The notes under the pieces are model-generated. The model saw nothing but the letters and a program-made list of their open reading frames with translations, was not told the DNA's origin and did no database searches. The position numbers were made by a program, and so were the translations under genes. Positions 1-8,335 of a stretch of 64,000 nucleotides of DNA are shown here, piece by piece (position 1 is the first letter of the stretch; each line of letters starts with the position of its first letter). Origin of the DNA: Roseomonas marmotae (GTDB lineage: Bacteria; Pseudomonadota; Alphaproteobacteria; Acetobacterales; Acetobacteraceae). The stretch lies in the NCBI RefSeq assembly GCF_017654485.1, contig NZ_CP061094.1, positions 62,001 to 126,000 on the forward strand, read 5' to 3'.

Positions 1-2
1 AG

Positions 3-353
3 CAGGAGCGCTTCGTGCTGGGCGACGTGGTCTATGCCAATTCGCCCGGGGCGGGCCGCTGGATCAAGCTGCCCCTCACGGAAGCTGACCGCGATGCCCT
101 GGAGGCCAGCTTCCTGGCCCATCCGCTGCAGAATTGCCGCGAGGAAGGCCGCCAGGACCTCGATGGCACGGCGGTCCGGCTCTTCAGCTACCAGCAGACC
201 CTGCCTCGGGACGCGGGCGAGAGCGTCGCGCTGGGCCGCATCTGGATCGCCGAGGCGGATGGCCGGCCGCGCCGCTACGAGGGCCGGCATGGCGAGGTCA
301 GCGTTCTGATGCTGTTCGACTACGAGAACATCGCCCCGCCTTTCAGGCAGTAG
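3..353 (+). CDS. C-terminal part of an unrecognised protein (5' end outside window)
   Basis: The reading frame is already open at base 3 and ends with TAG at 351-353, giving about 116 residues. A GTG at 15 is the first possible internal start, but the codons before it (Q-E-R-F) are open and in keeping with coding, so the gene most likely begins upstream of the window. The visible part has no membrane segment or cysteine pair. It ends in a run with alternating hydrophobic residues (RIWIAEADG, SVLMLFDYENI), suggesting a beta-rich domain such as a LolA-like or lipoprotein-like fold, but I do not recognise the family. About 190 bases without a convincing gene follow before the convergent bdcR. 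Confidence 0.6.
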   Translation, partial: QERFVLGDVVYANSPGAGRWIKLPLTEADRDALEASFLAHPLQNCREEGRQDLDGTAVRLFSYQQTLPRDAGESVALGRIWIAEADGRPRRYEGRHGEVSVLMLFDYENIAPPFRQ

Positions 354-545
354 GGCGATCCGCGCCGAGTTGGCCTGGCCTGCCACGGATGGCGGGCCGG
401 GCCAGTGGTGGCCGCCTTCCTGACACAGCTACCATTCTCCGGCCATTCCAGGACCGCGACCCGGAAGAGGGTTGAGCGACCAGGCGATCGGCTTGGCGGC
501 AACTGCCGGATGGCCATCCGGCGGGCATGCCGGCCCGCGCCGTGC

Positions 546-1136
546 TCAGCCGGGAAACGCCTGGGCGATGGCCTGGCCTGCGAGCCGCGCGGTGGCCAGG
601 AGGCGGTTCAGGTCATGCCCGCCGCGGGCCTTGGCGGAAAGGCCGGTCATGGTGGTGCTGACGAAATCCGTCAGGCGCTCGGCCTCCTCCGGATGGCGGG
701 CGGCGATGTAGCGGCGGATCATGTCCTCCGCCGCCGCATGGAAGGCGCGGGAGGCCTCACGCGCCTCGGGGTCGTTGCAGCGGGTGCCTTCCAGCACGAG
801 GCAGCCGGCGGCGGCGGGATTGGCGGCGTAGCGGCGGGCGGCCTCCTCCAGCAGCGCCGCGAGGGCTTCGGCCACGGGGCGATCGGGGCGCAGGAGGTCG
901 GAAAGGGGAATGGCCTCGGCGCCCGCATAGCGGTCGAGGACGCGGGCGTAGAGGCCGGCCTTGTTGCCAAAGGCGGCGTAGAAGCTGGGCGGATTGATGC
1001 CCAGGGCTTCGGTGACCTCCGCGACGCTGACGGCATCATAGCCGCGGGCGTGGAAGAGGCCCTGGGCGATGGCGACCGCCTGGTCCGGGTCGAAGCGACG
1101 GGGGCGGCCACGGGGCCGTGGTTTATTTGTAGTCAC
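546..1136 (-). CDS. bdcR: TetR-family repressor, BdcR-like
   Basis: A 196-residue TetR/AcrR regulator. The N-terminal helix-turn-helix lies at about residues 12-60 (RPRRFDPDQAVAIAQGLF, then VSVAEVTEALGINPPSFYAAF) and is followed by an all-helical ligand/dimer domain. The sequence and length closely match what I recall of E. coli BdcR, including the stretch around GLSAKAREGH. It is divergent from bdcA with 74 bases between the starts, the same arrangement as in E. coli, so it most likely represses bdcA and itself. The start is GTG at 1136. An internal ATG is not available close by and the HTH begins within 15 residues, which supports this start. The effector is unknown. Confidence 0.85.
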   Translation of the reverse strand: MTTNKPRPRGRPRRFDPDQAVAIAQGLFHARGYDAVSVAEVTEALGINPPSFYAAFGNKAGLYARVLDRYAGAEAIPLSDLLRPDRPVAEALAALLEEAARRYAANPAAAGCLVLEGTRCNDPEAREASRAFHAAAEDMIRRYIAARHPEEAERLTDFVSTTMTGLSAKARGGHDLNRLLATARLAGQAIAQAFPG

Positions 1137-1150
1137 TGATACAAAATGCC

Positions 1151-1178
1151 TTGACCAAGCCTTCCTTGAGTTTATGTA
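1151..1178 (+). promoter_or_regulatory. Possible bdcA promoter
   Basis: TTGACC at 1151-1156 and TATGTA at 1173-1178 are 16 bases apart and lie 33 bases before the bdcA start. The -35 is good and the -10 is weak. Two related, inverted half-sites flank it: TCACTGATACA at 1133-1143 and, on the other strand, TCACTACATAA ending at 1172. They could be BdcR contacts. This rests on pattern matching only. Confidence 0.3.
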
Positions 1179-1210
1179 GTGAATCCTAATTTAATTCTCA
1201 AGGAGGGCCT

Positions 1211-1924
1211 ATGGCCGCGTTTCAGGGAAAATCCGTTCTGGTGCTGGGCGGCAGCCGGGGAATCGGGGCGGCGATCGTGCGGCGCTTCGCGGCGGAAGGC
1301 GCGTCGGTGAGCTTCACCTATGCCGGGTCGCGTGAGGCGGCGGAGCAGCTCGCGGCCGAGACGGGCAGCAGGGCGGTGATGACCGACAGCGCGGACCGGG
1401 ACGCGGTGATCGCGCGGGTGCGCGAGAGCGGGCCGCTCGACGTGCTGGTGGTGAATGCCGGGATCGCCCTTTTCGGTGATGCCCTGGAACTCGATCCGGA
1501 CGCGATGGACCGGCTGATCCGGATCAATGTCCATGCCCCCTACCATGCCTCGGTCGAGGCGGCACGGCGGATGCCGGAGGGCGGGCGGATCATCGTCATC
1601 GGCTCCGTGAACGGGGACCGGATGCCCGTCCCGGGGATGGCGGCCTATGCGCTGAGCAAATCCGCCCTGCAGGGAATGGCGCGCGGGCTGGCGCGGGATT
1701 TCGGGCCGCGCGGCATCACGATCAACATCGTGCAGCCCGGGCCGATCGACACCGATGCCAATCCGGCGGAGGGGCCGATGAAGGACCTGATGCACAGCTT
1801 CATGGCCATCAAGCGCCATGGACGCCCCGAGGAAGTGGCGGGGATGGTGGCCTGGCTGGCCGGGCCGGAAGCCGGCTTCGTGACCGGCGCGATGCACACG
1901 ATCGACGGCGCATTCGGCGCCTAG
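1211..1924 (+). CDS. bdcA: SDR oxidoreductase BdcA (cyclic-di-GMP-binding biofilm dispersal mediator)
   Basis: A 237-residue classical short-chain dehydrogenase/reductase. The cofactor motif GGSRGIG is at residues 13-19, NAG at 82-84 and the catalytic Ser132/Tyr146/Lys150 set is present. The C-terminal half is nearly the same as E. coli BdcA as I recall it (GPIDTDANP at 177-185, GAMHTIDGAFGA at the end). Glu50, the residue studied in E. coli BdcA for cyclic-di-GMP binding, is conserved. BdcA is known to promote biofilm dispersal by sequestering cyclic-di-GMP; a redox reaction has not been clearly assigned. A strong Shine-Dalgarno sequence (AAGGAGG) lies 5-6 bases before the ATG. Its partner bdcR is divergent. 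Confidence 0.9.
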   Translation: MAAFQGKSVLVLGGSRGIGAAIVRRFAAEGASVSFTYAGSREAAEQLAAETGSRAVMTDSADRDAVIARVRESGPLDVLVVNAGIALFGDALELDPDAMDRLIRINVHAPYHASVEAARRMPEGGRIIVIGSVNGDRMPVPGMAAYALSKSALQGMARGLARDFGPRGITINIVQPGPIDTDANPAEGPMKDLMHSFMAIKRHGRPEEVAGMVAWLAGPEAGFVTGAMHTIDGAFGA

Positions 1925-2184
1925 CATCAGGGGCCTGAAGCCGTCGGGACCGCGGCGGTTGGAACGGGGCGGGATGCCGTGGCGGCCGCCCCGCGAGGAC
2001 CGGCGCCGGCCCCCATGGGTCAAGCCGCGGCACTCCGGCCCCGGCCTGATCTCTCCCCGATCCGCCCGCCGGGGCTAATGCGAGGGAAAGCGCCTCCTCA
2101 GCCAGGAGATGGCCAGGCGGTTCAGCTCCTCCGGCTTCTCTTCGGGGGTCCCATCTGTCCTGGGCGCCGTCGGAATGAACGGCA

Positions 2185-3192
2185 TCACCGCGCCTCCAGC
2201 TCCAGAACCTCGCCCCCGGATTCCCTGAGGCGGGCGAAATACGCGCCGGAATCGAGCAGCTGGTGCGGGAAGTAGAGCCCGGCGGGGGTCGCCGGACGGC
2301 CATCGAGCCCTGTCAGCCGTTCCAGGATCATGGCGACCCCGAGGCCGGTCAGAGGCGCCGCTCCCCCGCGATGGACGACCGCGTGGCGGGTGCGAAGGGC
2401 GCGGCCCCCATGATCCTCGCCGGCGAGTTCGATGATGATCTCGGTCGAGACCGGCTCGCCACGGCGGCGGGTGGAACTGACGCCGGTCGCGATATTGAAC
2501 TGGACGTCCGGCGCGCCGGTCGCTGTCGCCAGCCCGGCGACGTCGATGGAGGAGAAGCCGCCGGCCTCCATCCTGGTGCCGTCGGCGGCGTCGAACCAGG
2601 TCTTGGCATCGTCGCCGCCGCGCCAGAGATAGCCGCCGCCACGGCGCGTCAGGGCAGCGGGCAGGGTCCTGCTCAGGCGCTCGAAATCCTCGGCGACCGC
2701 CGGGCCGCCGGTATCCTGCTCATCGACCAGCGCGCCGATGACAATGCTGTCGACACGGCGGAAGGCCCTGGCGAGTTCGAGCGCGGGAACGGTCGTGGCG
2801 CCCACGAGCCATTCATAGCCAAGGACAACCGGCGCCGCGTCCGGCTTATGCATGTAGGTCGCGATTTCCGGGGCCATCTCGTGGATGCCGGAGGAGATGC
2901 TGATATGCGGCACCCCGCGCGCATGCGCGTAGCGGAGCCCGGCGAGCCTCTCGTCCCAGAACAGGACGGCGACGGCACTGATGGGCCGCCCGCCGAGGCC
3001 GAGGTCATCGGCGGTCAGGTTGATCGCCACGCCCTCGGCGCCGCCGGCCTCTGCCGCGGCCCTGCGGGCTTTGGCGAGGTCGCGGCCGCCGATCAGCAGC
3101 GGCAGATCCGGGTGGGCGGCCCGCAGGCACCGCGTCGTCCAACGACCGATGGCGCCGGAGCCGCCCATGAGCAGGATCGGAGCGGATGACAT
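2185..3192 (-). CDS. NAD(P)-binding oxidoreductase, saccharopine dehydrogenase-like
   Basis: A 335-residue protein with an N-terminal Rossmann fold: GGSGAIG at about residues 10-16, then a second strand ending in GGR, as in the saccharopine dehydrogenase NADP-binding family. No SDR Tyr-x3-Lys motif is evident, so it is not a classical SDR. The substrate cannot be read from the sequence. It is divergent from a TetR regulator at 3283, and two palindromic sites lie between the two starts, so this gene is probably the regulator's target. The 260 bases between its stop and bdcA contain no gene that I can support. Confidence 0.7.
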   Translation of the reverse strand: MSSAPILLMGGSGAIGRWTTRCLRAAHPDLPLLIGGRDLAKARRAAAEAGGAEGVAINLTADDLGLGGRPISAVAVLFWDERLAGLRYAHARGVPHISISSGIHEMAPEIATYMHKPDAAPVVLGYEWLVGATTVPALELARAFRRVDSIVIGALVDEQDTGGPAVAEDFERLSRTLPAALTRRGGGYLWRGGDDAKTWFDAADGTRMEAGGFSSIDVAGLATATGAPDVQFNIATGVSSTRRRGEPVSTEIIIELAGEDHGGRALRTRHAVVHRGGAAPLTGLGVAMILERLTGLDGRPATPAGLYFPHQLLDSGAYFARLRESGGEVLELEAR

Positions 3193-3222
3193 TGCTAGGC
3201 TTCCTCGCCTGGGATTACGAAC

Positions 3223-3239
3223 TTACTTCCGGTAGGTAA
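3223..3239. promoter_or_regulatory. Upstream operator-like palindrome
   Basis: TTACTTCCGGTAGGTAA is an imperfect 17-base palindrome with outer arms TTAC/GTAA. It sits 30 bases upstream of the 3192 start and its centre is 25 bases from the centre of the perfect palindrome at 3245-3267. The two sites share CTT-NN-GGTAGGT. Confidence 0.5.
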
Positions 3240-3244
3240 ACCCA

Positions 3245-3267
3245 TTAACCTACTTTTGGTAGGTTAA
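3245..3267. promoter_or_regulatory. TetR-type operator palindrome
   Basis: Perfect 9-base arms TTAACCTAC and GTAGGTTAA are separated by 5 bases. The site lies 15 bases before the TetR gene at 3283. Position, symmetry and AT-rich content in an otherwise GC-rich region fit an autoregulatory operator shared with the divergent oxidoreductase. Confidence 0.7.
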
Positions 3268-3282
3268 AAGGCGCACGATACA

Positions 3283-3900
3283 GTGAGACCCAGTGAGCGA
3301 GAGGCAGCCCGGCGTCCGGCTTCGCGCAGGCTCTCGAAGGCCGAGCGGCGGAGCCAGCTGCTCGAAACGGCGCTTCTGATCGTCCGGGAAGAGGGCGCGG
3401 ACCGGCTGACGCTGGGGCACCTGGCCGCGCGGGCCGGTGTTTCCAAACCAGTGGCCTATGATCACTTCGACACGCGGTCGGGCCTGCTGATCGAGCTCTA
3501 CAGATGGATTGACCTGGAGCGCGTGAACGCGTTCCGGAACGCGATGGCCAGCGGCGAGCGGAGCCTCGATGAATGCGTCAGAGCCCTGGCGGCCGCCTAT
3601 ATCCATTGTGCCGCCGACAAGACGGACGAGTTCCACGCCGTGGGCGCCGCCCTGGCGGGCAGCGAGGAGAAATCCGCGGTTTTTCAGGAGTTGCTCAACC
3701 ACTCCGTCCAGATGTTCATAGCGGTGCTGACGCCGCACAACACCCTGCCGGCCGATGAGCTGGAGCGCCGCTGCATCGGCCTCGTCGGCGCGGGCGAGGC
3801 GCTCTCGGCCGCGCTGGTGCGTGGCCAGTTCAGCGAGGCCCAGGCGGTCGGGGTATTCGCGTCGCTGATCAAGGGCGGATTGCTCACACCCCCGGGATGA
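3283..3900 (+). CDS. TetR/AcrR-family transcriptional regulator
   Basis: A 205-residue regulator. An arginine-rich N terminus is followed by the TetR helix-turn-helix at about residues 22-68 (LLETALLIVREEG, then LTLGHLAARAGVSKPVAYDHF). The remainder is helical and ligand-binding in type. The start is GTG at 3283; the frame opens just after the operator palindromes and no ATG precedes the HTH. It is divergent from the oxidoreductase at 2185-3192 and probably controls it together with itself. The ligand is unknown. Confidence 0.85.
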   Translation: MRPSEREAARRPASRRLSKAERRSQLLETALLIVREEGADRLTLGHLAARAGVSKPVAYDHFDTRSGLLIELYRWIDLERVNAFRNAMASGERSLDECVRALAAAYIHCAADKTDEFHAVGAALAGSEEKSAVFQELLNHSVQMFIAVLTPHNTLPADELERRCIGLVGAGEALSAALVRGQFSEAQAVGVFASLIKGGLLTPPG

Positions 3901-3950
3901 CAGGCCATGGCGGCAGCTATGACGATGACCCCGGCCGCGCCGGAACCTTG

Positions 3951-4700
3951 TCAGCGCGCCCGGGCCAGGGCGACGGCATCGGCGCCGGCGGGGAAGCGGA
4001 GCTGGCCGGTGCTGTCATGGACGGCCGCCCATACCGCCTCGGCCACGTCGGTTTCTCGTGTCGTCATCGCCGGCATCGCGAAAGCCGCAAGGATCGGCCG
4101 CGCGAATTCGGCATAGTCACCCGGAAGGAGCGCCTCGACCGGAAGGATGGCATTCGCGCCGAACCGGGTCGTCGGCGCATAGCCGGGTTGGACGAGCTTC
4201 ACCTTGACACCGAAGCAAGCAAGCTCGTGGACAAGCGAGCCGGAGAATCCCTCGACCGCCTGCTTGGACGCGGTATATGCGGCGGCGAGCGGAAATTCCC
4301 CGAGCGTCACGCTTGATGTCACGTTGACGATCATGCCCGATCCGCGCTCCCGCATCCGCGGGATGATGGCCTGGCACATCGCCATGACGCCGATCGTATT
4401 GGTCTCGAAGAGTTGCCGGACCAGCGACATCGGCATCGCCTCGAAGGCGCCTATCCCGCCCACGCCGGCATTGTTGACCAGGACATCGACGGCGCCGACG
4501 GCCTCGACCAGCGCCGCGATGCTCCCTGCCTCCGTGACGTCCAGCGGCAGCACCCGCAGCCGGCCGGTATCCTTCCCGAAGACATCGGGGTCGGGTCGCC
4601 GCATGGCGGCAATCACATCCCAGCCGTTCCGGAGGAAATGTTCCACGGTCGCCTTGCCGTAGCCTGACGAGGTGCCGGTGATGAGGATGGACTGGGCCAT
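3951..4700 (-). CDS. SDR-family oxidoreductase
   Basis: A 249-residue classical short-chain dehydrogenase: TGTSSGYG at residues 8-15, NNAG at 76-79, Ser129/130 and Tyr142-x3-Lys146. The frame stays open far upstream on this strand, but the ATG at 4700 has a good Shine-Dalgarno sequence (GGAGAA) and starts exactly at the Rossmann beta strand, so the longer version is an artefact. It ends 51 bases from the convergent TetR gene and is divergent from an AraC regulator whose half-sites lie in the shared intergenic region. The substrate is unknown. Confidence 0.85.
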   Translation of the reverse strand: MAQSILITGTSSGYGKATVEHFLRNGWDVIAAMRRPDPDVFGKDTGRLRVLPLDVTEAGSIAALVEAVGAVDVLVNNAGVGGIGAFEAMPMSLVRQLFETNTIGVMAMCQAIIPRMRERGSGMIVNVTSSVTLGEFPLAAAYTASKQAVEGFSGSLVHELACFGVKVKLVQPGYAPTTRFGANAILPVEALLPGDYAEFARPILAAFAMPAMTTRETDVAEAVWAAVHDSTGQLRFPAGADAVALARAR

Positions 4701-4766
4701 TGGCTTTCTCCTGCCGTCTGATGGCTGGAGCATAGACGGGCCGGAATGGACGCTACATAATCCGGA

Positions 4767-4796
4767 GTCCAGAACCATTGATGGATCGTCCAGAAC
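4767..4796. promoter_or_regulatory. AraC-type direct repeats
   Basis: GTCCAGAAC occurs at 4767-4775 and again at 4788-4796, exactly 21 bases apart, which is two helical turns on the same face. The second copy runs up to the ATG of the AraC regulator at 4797. Same-orientation half-sites at this spacing are typical of AraC-family binding sites, so autoregulation and control of the divergent SDR gene are likely. Confidence 0.6.
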
Positions 4797-5696
4797 ATGG
4801 ACCCCCTGAGCGACATGATCGGCTTGCTGCGCCCCACGGCCGCCGTCGCGAAGCCGATTTCCGCCCGCGGCCGCTGGGGCGTCCGGTACCAGGCCCACGA
4901 CGCGCCCGGGTTCACGATCGTGATGAACGGGCAGGCCTGGCTCACGCTCGATGGAAGGGAACCTCTCCAGCTCGGACAAGGCGACTTCATCCTGCTGCCG
5001 TCCACGCCCGCCTTCACCCTCAGCCATGCGCCGGGGGCTGCCTGCGTGCCGCTGGAGCCGCGGGATGAAGCGGTCCGCCATGGCGAGCAGGACGGCGCCC
5101 CCGACTTCCTCGCTCTCGGCGGCAGCTTCGCGTTCGAACGTGTGAACTCGTCCCTGTTGCTCGCCCTGCTGCCCGATCTCATCCACATCCCGGCTTCCGA
5201 GGGGCGGGCCACGCGGCTTGGCCGCCTCATCGAGCTGCTTTCCGAGGAATGCGCCGGCGATCATCCGGGCCGGGAGCTGATCATCGGCCGCATGCTCGAA
5301 GTGCTGCTTGTCGAGGCGCTGCGATGGCGGGGCAGCGAAACCCGATCGGCACCGACCGGCCTTTTCACCGGCCTGCGGGACCCCGCGCTCGCCCGGGCCC
5401 TTCAGGCTCTGCATGCCGATGTGCGCGCGAACTGGACTGTCGCCGGTCTCGCCAGGATCGCCGGTATGTCCAGATCCGGTTTCTCCGCGCGTTTCACCGA
5501 GAGCTTGGGATGCGCGCCGATCGAGTATCTGGCGCGATGGTGGATGGCGATCGCGAAGGATGCCCTCTCGAGCGGGAGGAAATCGCTGGACCAGATCGCG
5601 GAGGAGATCGGCTACGAATCCGCGAGCGCATTCAGCACCGCCTTCCGGAAGCGCCTTGGCTGCCCGCCCGGCCGCTTCGCGCGCGACAGGGCCTGA
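4797..5696 (+). CDS. AraC-family transcriptional regulator (cupin_6 type)
   Basis: A 299-residue regulator. Residues about 10-175 form a cupin-like sensor domain of the type common in AraC proteins that control neighbouring SDR genes (GRWGVRYQAHDAPGF, then LGQGDFILLPSTPAF). Residues about 195-295 carry two helix-turn-helix units, ending in the AraC signature (DQIAEEIGYESASAFSTAF). It is divergent from the SDR at 3951-4700. An in-frame ATG at 4815 is an alternative start and would leave the second GTCCAGAAC repeat outside the coding sequence with more room for ribosome binding. Confidence 0.85.
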   Translation: MDPLSDMIGLLRPTAAVAKPISARGRWGVRYQAHDAPGFTIVMNGQAWLTLDGREPLQLGQGDFILLPSTPAFTLSHAPGAACVPLEPRDEAVRHGEQDGAPDFLALGGSFAFERVNSSLLLALLPDLIHIPASEGRATRLGRLIELLSEECAGDHPGRELIIGRMLEVLLVEALRWRGSETRSAPTGLFTGLRDPALARALQALHADVRANWTVAGLARIAGMSRSGFSARFTESLGCAPIEYLARWWMAIAKDALSSGRKSLDQIAEEIGYESASAFSTAFRKRLGCPPGRFARDRA

Positions 5697-5739
5697 CCTT
5701 CCGGCCGCGATGTCGGAAGCCGTGGCGCGGCAGCGGCGC

Positions 5740-6156
5740 CTAGAGATCGATGACGATGTAATCCTGCTCGACGGCCACAGGGAAGGTTTCCGCCCGCAGC
5801 ACGGGCTCCTCCACCAGGGCCGCGCCGCTGACGGCGCCGACCGGATAGGCCCTGGTGCGGATGCGCTGCGGCTCGGCGCGGGACTGGCCGGTGCGGATGT
5901 CGAATTCCCAGCCATGCCAGGGGCAGCGCAGGATCTCGCCCGGGCGGGTATAGCGGTATTCGCCGGGCGCGGTGGCTTCCACCAGCCCGGAGGTGGTGCC
6001 CCGGCACAATTCGCCGCCCTGATGCGGGCAGCGGTTCAGCAGCCCGAAGAATTCGCCGCCCAGATTGAAGATGGCGATCTTCTTGCCCGCCACCTCCGCC
6101 AGCATCCGCCCGCCCGGCGGCACCGCCGAGACCGGCGCCACGACATGCCGCGGCAT
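5740..6156 (-). CDS. Rieske [2Fe-2S] ferredoxin-like protein
   Basis: A 138-residue protein with a complete Rieske motif: Cys43-x-His45 (CPHQGG) and Cys78-x2-His81 (CPWHGW). It has no oxygenase catalytic domain, so it is a small electron-transfer or accessory subunit rather than a full oxygenase. The insert between the two metal-binding loops (about 33 residues) is longer than in minimal Rieske ferredoxins. The ATG at 6156 shares one base with the TGA of the preceding amidohydrolase, so it is translationally coupled and is the last gene of the leftward operon starting at 14687. Which enzyme it serves is not evident; no oxygenase is encoded in the operon. Confidence 0.85.
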   Translation of the reverse strand: MPRHVVAPVSAVPPGGRMLAEVAGKKIAIFNLGGEFFGLLNRCPHQGGELCRGTTSGLVEATAPGEYRYTRPGEILRCPWHGWEFDIRTGQSRAEPQRIRTRAYPVGAVSGAALVEEPVLRAETFPVAVEQDYIVIDL

Positions 6157-7262
6157 CAGCCTTGCCCGTAGAGCTTGAGGGCATTGCGGAGGAAGAGATC
6201 CTGCCGCGCATCCTCGCCCAGCCGTACCGGCAGGCTCCATTCCGGGTCGTCGTAATCCCAGTGCGGATAATCGGTGGCGAAGAGCAGGCGGTCGATGCCG
6301 ATCCATTCGATCACGTCATGCAGGTGGCGGCGCTTCTCCGGCTCCTCCATCGGCTGGGTGGTGAGCCAGACATGCTGGCGGATCACCTCCGAGGGCGGCC
6401 GCGTCAGATGCGGCACTTCCTCCCGCAGCCGGGCCCAGGTCTTGTCCAGCCGCCAGGCGAGGGAGGGCAGCCAGGCGAAGCCGGCCTCGATCAGCACCAG
6501 CTTCAGGCCGGGGAAGCGCTCGAAGACGCCCTCGACCACCATGCTGGTCAGCAACGCCTGGCAGCACTGCGCATGGCCGACCATTTCCTCGATATAGTAG
6601 GAAGGCCAGCCGCCGGCGGTGACGGGGTAGCCGCCATAGCCGAAGGCATGCACGCCGATGGGCAGTCCCGCGCGTTCTGCGGCGGCATAGAGCGGCCAGT
6701 AGCGCCGCTGCCCCAGCGGCTCGGCGGTGCGGCTGAGCAGCATGACCTGCACGAAATCCTTGTGCCCGGCCCAGTGTTCGATCTCGGCCGCCGCCGCGTG
6801 CCCGTCCTCATAGGGGACGAGGATGGAGCCTTTCAGGCGGGAATCCCTGCTCGTCCATTCATCCACCTGCCACTGGTTCAGCGCGCGGCAGAGGGCGGCG
6901 CTGAAATCCAGGTTCTGCGCCGCGCCGGCGGCGGGGGCGATGACGTTCAGGATGCCCAGGGCAACGTTGTTGGGGTCGAGATGCTGTCGCTGCATGAAGC
7001 CGAGATCGCTGCCCGGCCGCCCGCCCGGTGGCCAGGCATCGATGCGCGCCGCATCCGGCTGGCCCTTGGGATAGGCCGGGCCGGACTGGTAGCCATGGCG
7101 CGGCAGCATGCCGAACTGCTCCATGTGCCGCTGCCAGCGCCGCGGCAGCCAGGGCAGGATATCCTTCGCCTGCATCAGGCAGGGATGGATGTCGCAATCG
7201 GCGATGGCGGGCCTGGTGGCACCCGGCGCGGCGCTGCCGGCCTCTTGCAGGTCCAGGCTCAT
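6156..7262 (-). CDS. Amidohydrolase family 2 (ACMSD-like) metal-dependent hydrolase, copy 2
   Basis: A 368-residue TIM-barrel amidohydrolase of the ACMSD/gamma-resorcylate decarboxylase type. Likely metal and catalytic elements are D-x-H in DCDIHP near residue 25, HAFGYGGYP in the middle and ATDYPHWDYDD near the C terminus. It is clearly paralogous to the gene upstream at 7259-8335 (shared WLP-x-L-x-WRL-x-K segment and RPPSEVIRQ), so the pair arose by tandem duplication and diverged. Here the mid-protein His region is GVHAFG, against GIHAGGSYRHP in the other copy. The ATG at 7262 overlaps the upstream stop by 4 bases. The reaction could be a C-C or C-N hydrolysis or a decarboxylation; the substrate is not known. 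Confidence 0.85.
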   Translation of the reverse strand: MSLDLQEAGSAAPGATRPAIADCDIHPCLMQAKDILPWLPRRWQRHMEQFGMLPRHGYQSGPAYPKGQPDAARIDAWPPGGRPGSDLGFMQRQHLDPNNVALGILNVIAPAAGAAQNLDFSAALCRALNQWQVDEWTSRDSRLKGSILVPYEDGHAAAAEIEHWAGHKDFVQVMLLSRTAEPLGQRRYWPLYAAAERAGLPIGVHAFGYGGYPVTAGGWPSYYIEEMVGHAQCCQALLTSMVVEGVFERFPGLKLVLIEAGFAWLPSLAWRLDKTWARLREEVPHLTRPPSEVIRQHVWLTTQPMEEPEKRRHLHDVIEWIGIDRLLFATDYPHWDYDDPEWSLPVRLGEDARQDLFLRNALKLYGQG

Positions 7263-8335
7263 GACGCGATGGCCTCCCTCAGCCGTGGATAGGTCGCCAG
7301 CGGATTCTCCACGGTGATCCGGCGTATCAGCTCCGGCGGCAGCGTGGCGGGCAGCGCGGCGTTTCCATCAAACTGCCAATGTGGGTAATCGGTCGAGAAC
7401 AACAGCAGTTCCTCCGATCCCATATGCTCGATCACCTTCAGCAGGTCGGCGGCCTCGGGCGGGCCATCCACGGGCTGAAGGGTGAAGCGCGCCTGCTCCC
7501 GGATGATGGCGCTGGGGGAGCGGTCCACCCAGGGGATCTCCATCCGCAGGCCGCGCCAGTATTTTTCGAGGCGCCACAGGAAGGCCGGCAGCCAGGTGAA
7601 GCCGGATTCGATCATCACCACGCGCAGCGCGGGGAATTTCGAAAAGACCCCCTCGCAGACCAGGCTGGTCAGCTGCGTCTGCATGCCCTGCGCCTGATCG
7701 ACGTAATCCTCCGTGTGATAGGAGGGCCAGCCGACCGGCGTGATGGGATGGCGGTAGGAACCGCCGGCATGGATGCCGATGGGCAGGCCATGGCGCTCGG
7801 CGGCGGCATAGATGGGCCAGAGGCTGCGCCTGCCCAGCGGCACGTCGCCCTGCGCCGGCAGCAGCACCTGCACGAAGCGGCGGTCGGCGGCGCGGCGCTC
7901 GATCTCGGCCGCCGCCATCTCCGGGTTCTGCACCGGCACGAGGATGGAGGCGCGCAGGCGCGGCTCCTGGTCCAGCCATTCCGCCGCAAGCCAGTCATTG
8001 ACGGCGGTGGCATAGGCGGCGGCCATATCCTCGCTGAACAGCACCTGCACGCCGTAGAGGCAGTTGCAGATGGCGAGGCGCAGCCCGAAGCCATCCAGCG
8101 CCTGCGCCCGCAACTGCCCGAGGTCGCTGCCGGGCTTGCGGCCTTCCGGCAGCCGCCAGTCCGGCCGCGCGGTCAGCGGCGAGTTGCGGGGGTAGGTGAT
8201 CGTCTCCAGGTCATGCACGCCGCGTTGCACCACCATGTCCCGCCATTGCGGCGGCAGGTAGGGCAGCAGCGCCGCCGGGCCTGGCACGGCGGGGTGGATG
8301 TCGCAGTCGATGGCGCCGGCGGTCATGGCATTCAT
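7259..8335 (-). CDS. Amidohydrolase family 2 (ACMSD-like) metal-dependent hydrolase, copy 1
   Basis: A 358-residue member of the same family as its neighbour: DCDIHP near residue 10, GIHAGGSYRHP mid-protein and FSTDYPHWQFD near the C terminus, as expected for Zn-binding ACMSD-type enzymes. The frame is open further upstream, but the ATG at 8335 overlaps the TGA of the glycosidase gene by 4 bases and starts just before the first metal motif, so it is preferred. It belongs to the operon of an ABC importer and glycosidase, suggesting that it acts on the imported compound or its aglycone. The substrate is inferred only in this general sense. Confidence 0.85.
   Translation of the reverse strand: MNAMTAGAIDCDIHPAVPGPAALLPYLPPQWRDMVVQRGVHDLETITYPRNSPLTARPDWRLPEGRKPGSDLGQLRAQALDGFGLRLAICNCLYGVQVLFSEDMAAAYATAVNDWLAAEWLDQEPRLRASILVPVQNPEMAAAEIERRAADRRFVQVLLPAQGDVPLGRRSLWPIYAAAERHGLPIGIHAGGSYRHPITPVGWPSYHTEDYVDQAQGMQTQLTSLVCEGVFSKFPALRVVMIESGFTWLPAFLWRLEKYWRGLRMEIPWVDRSPSAIIREQARFTLQPVDGPPEAADLLKVIEHMGSEELLLFSTDYPHWQFDGNAALPATLPPELIRRITVENPLATYPRLREAIAS

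Noticed and set aside
3951..5915. A 654-residue single gene on the minus strand
   Set aside because: Only the last 249 residues are an SDR; the upstream part is antisense to the AraC gene and has no function, and ATG 4700 has a good ribosome-binding site.
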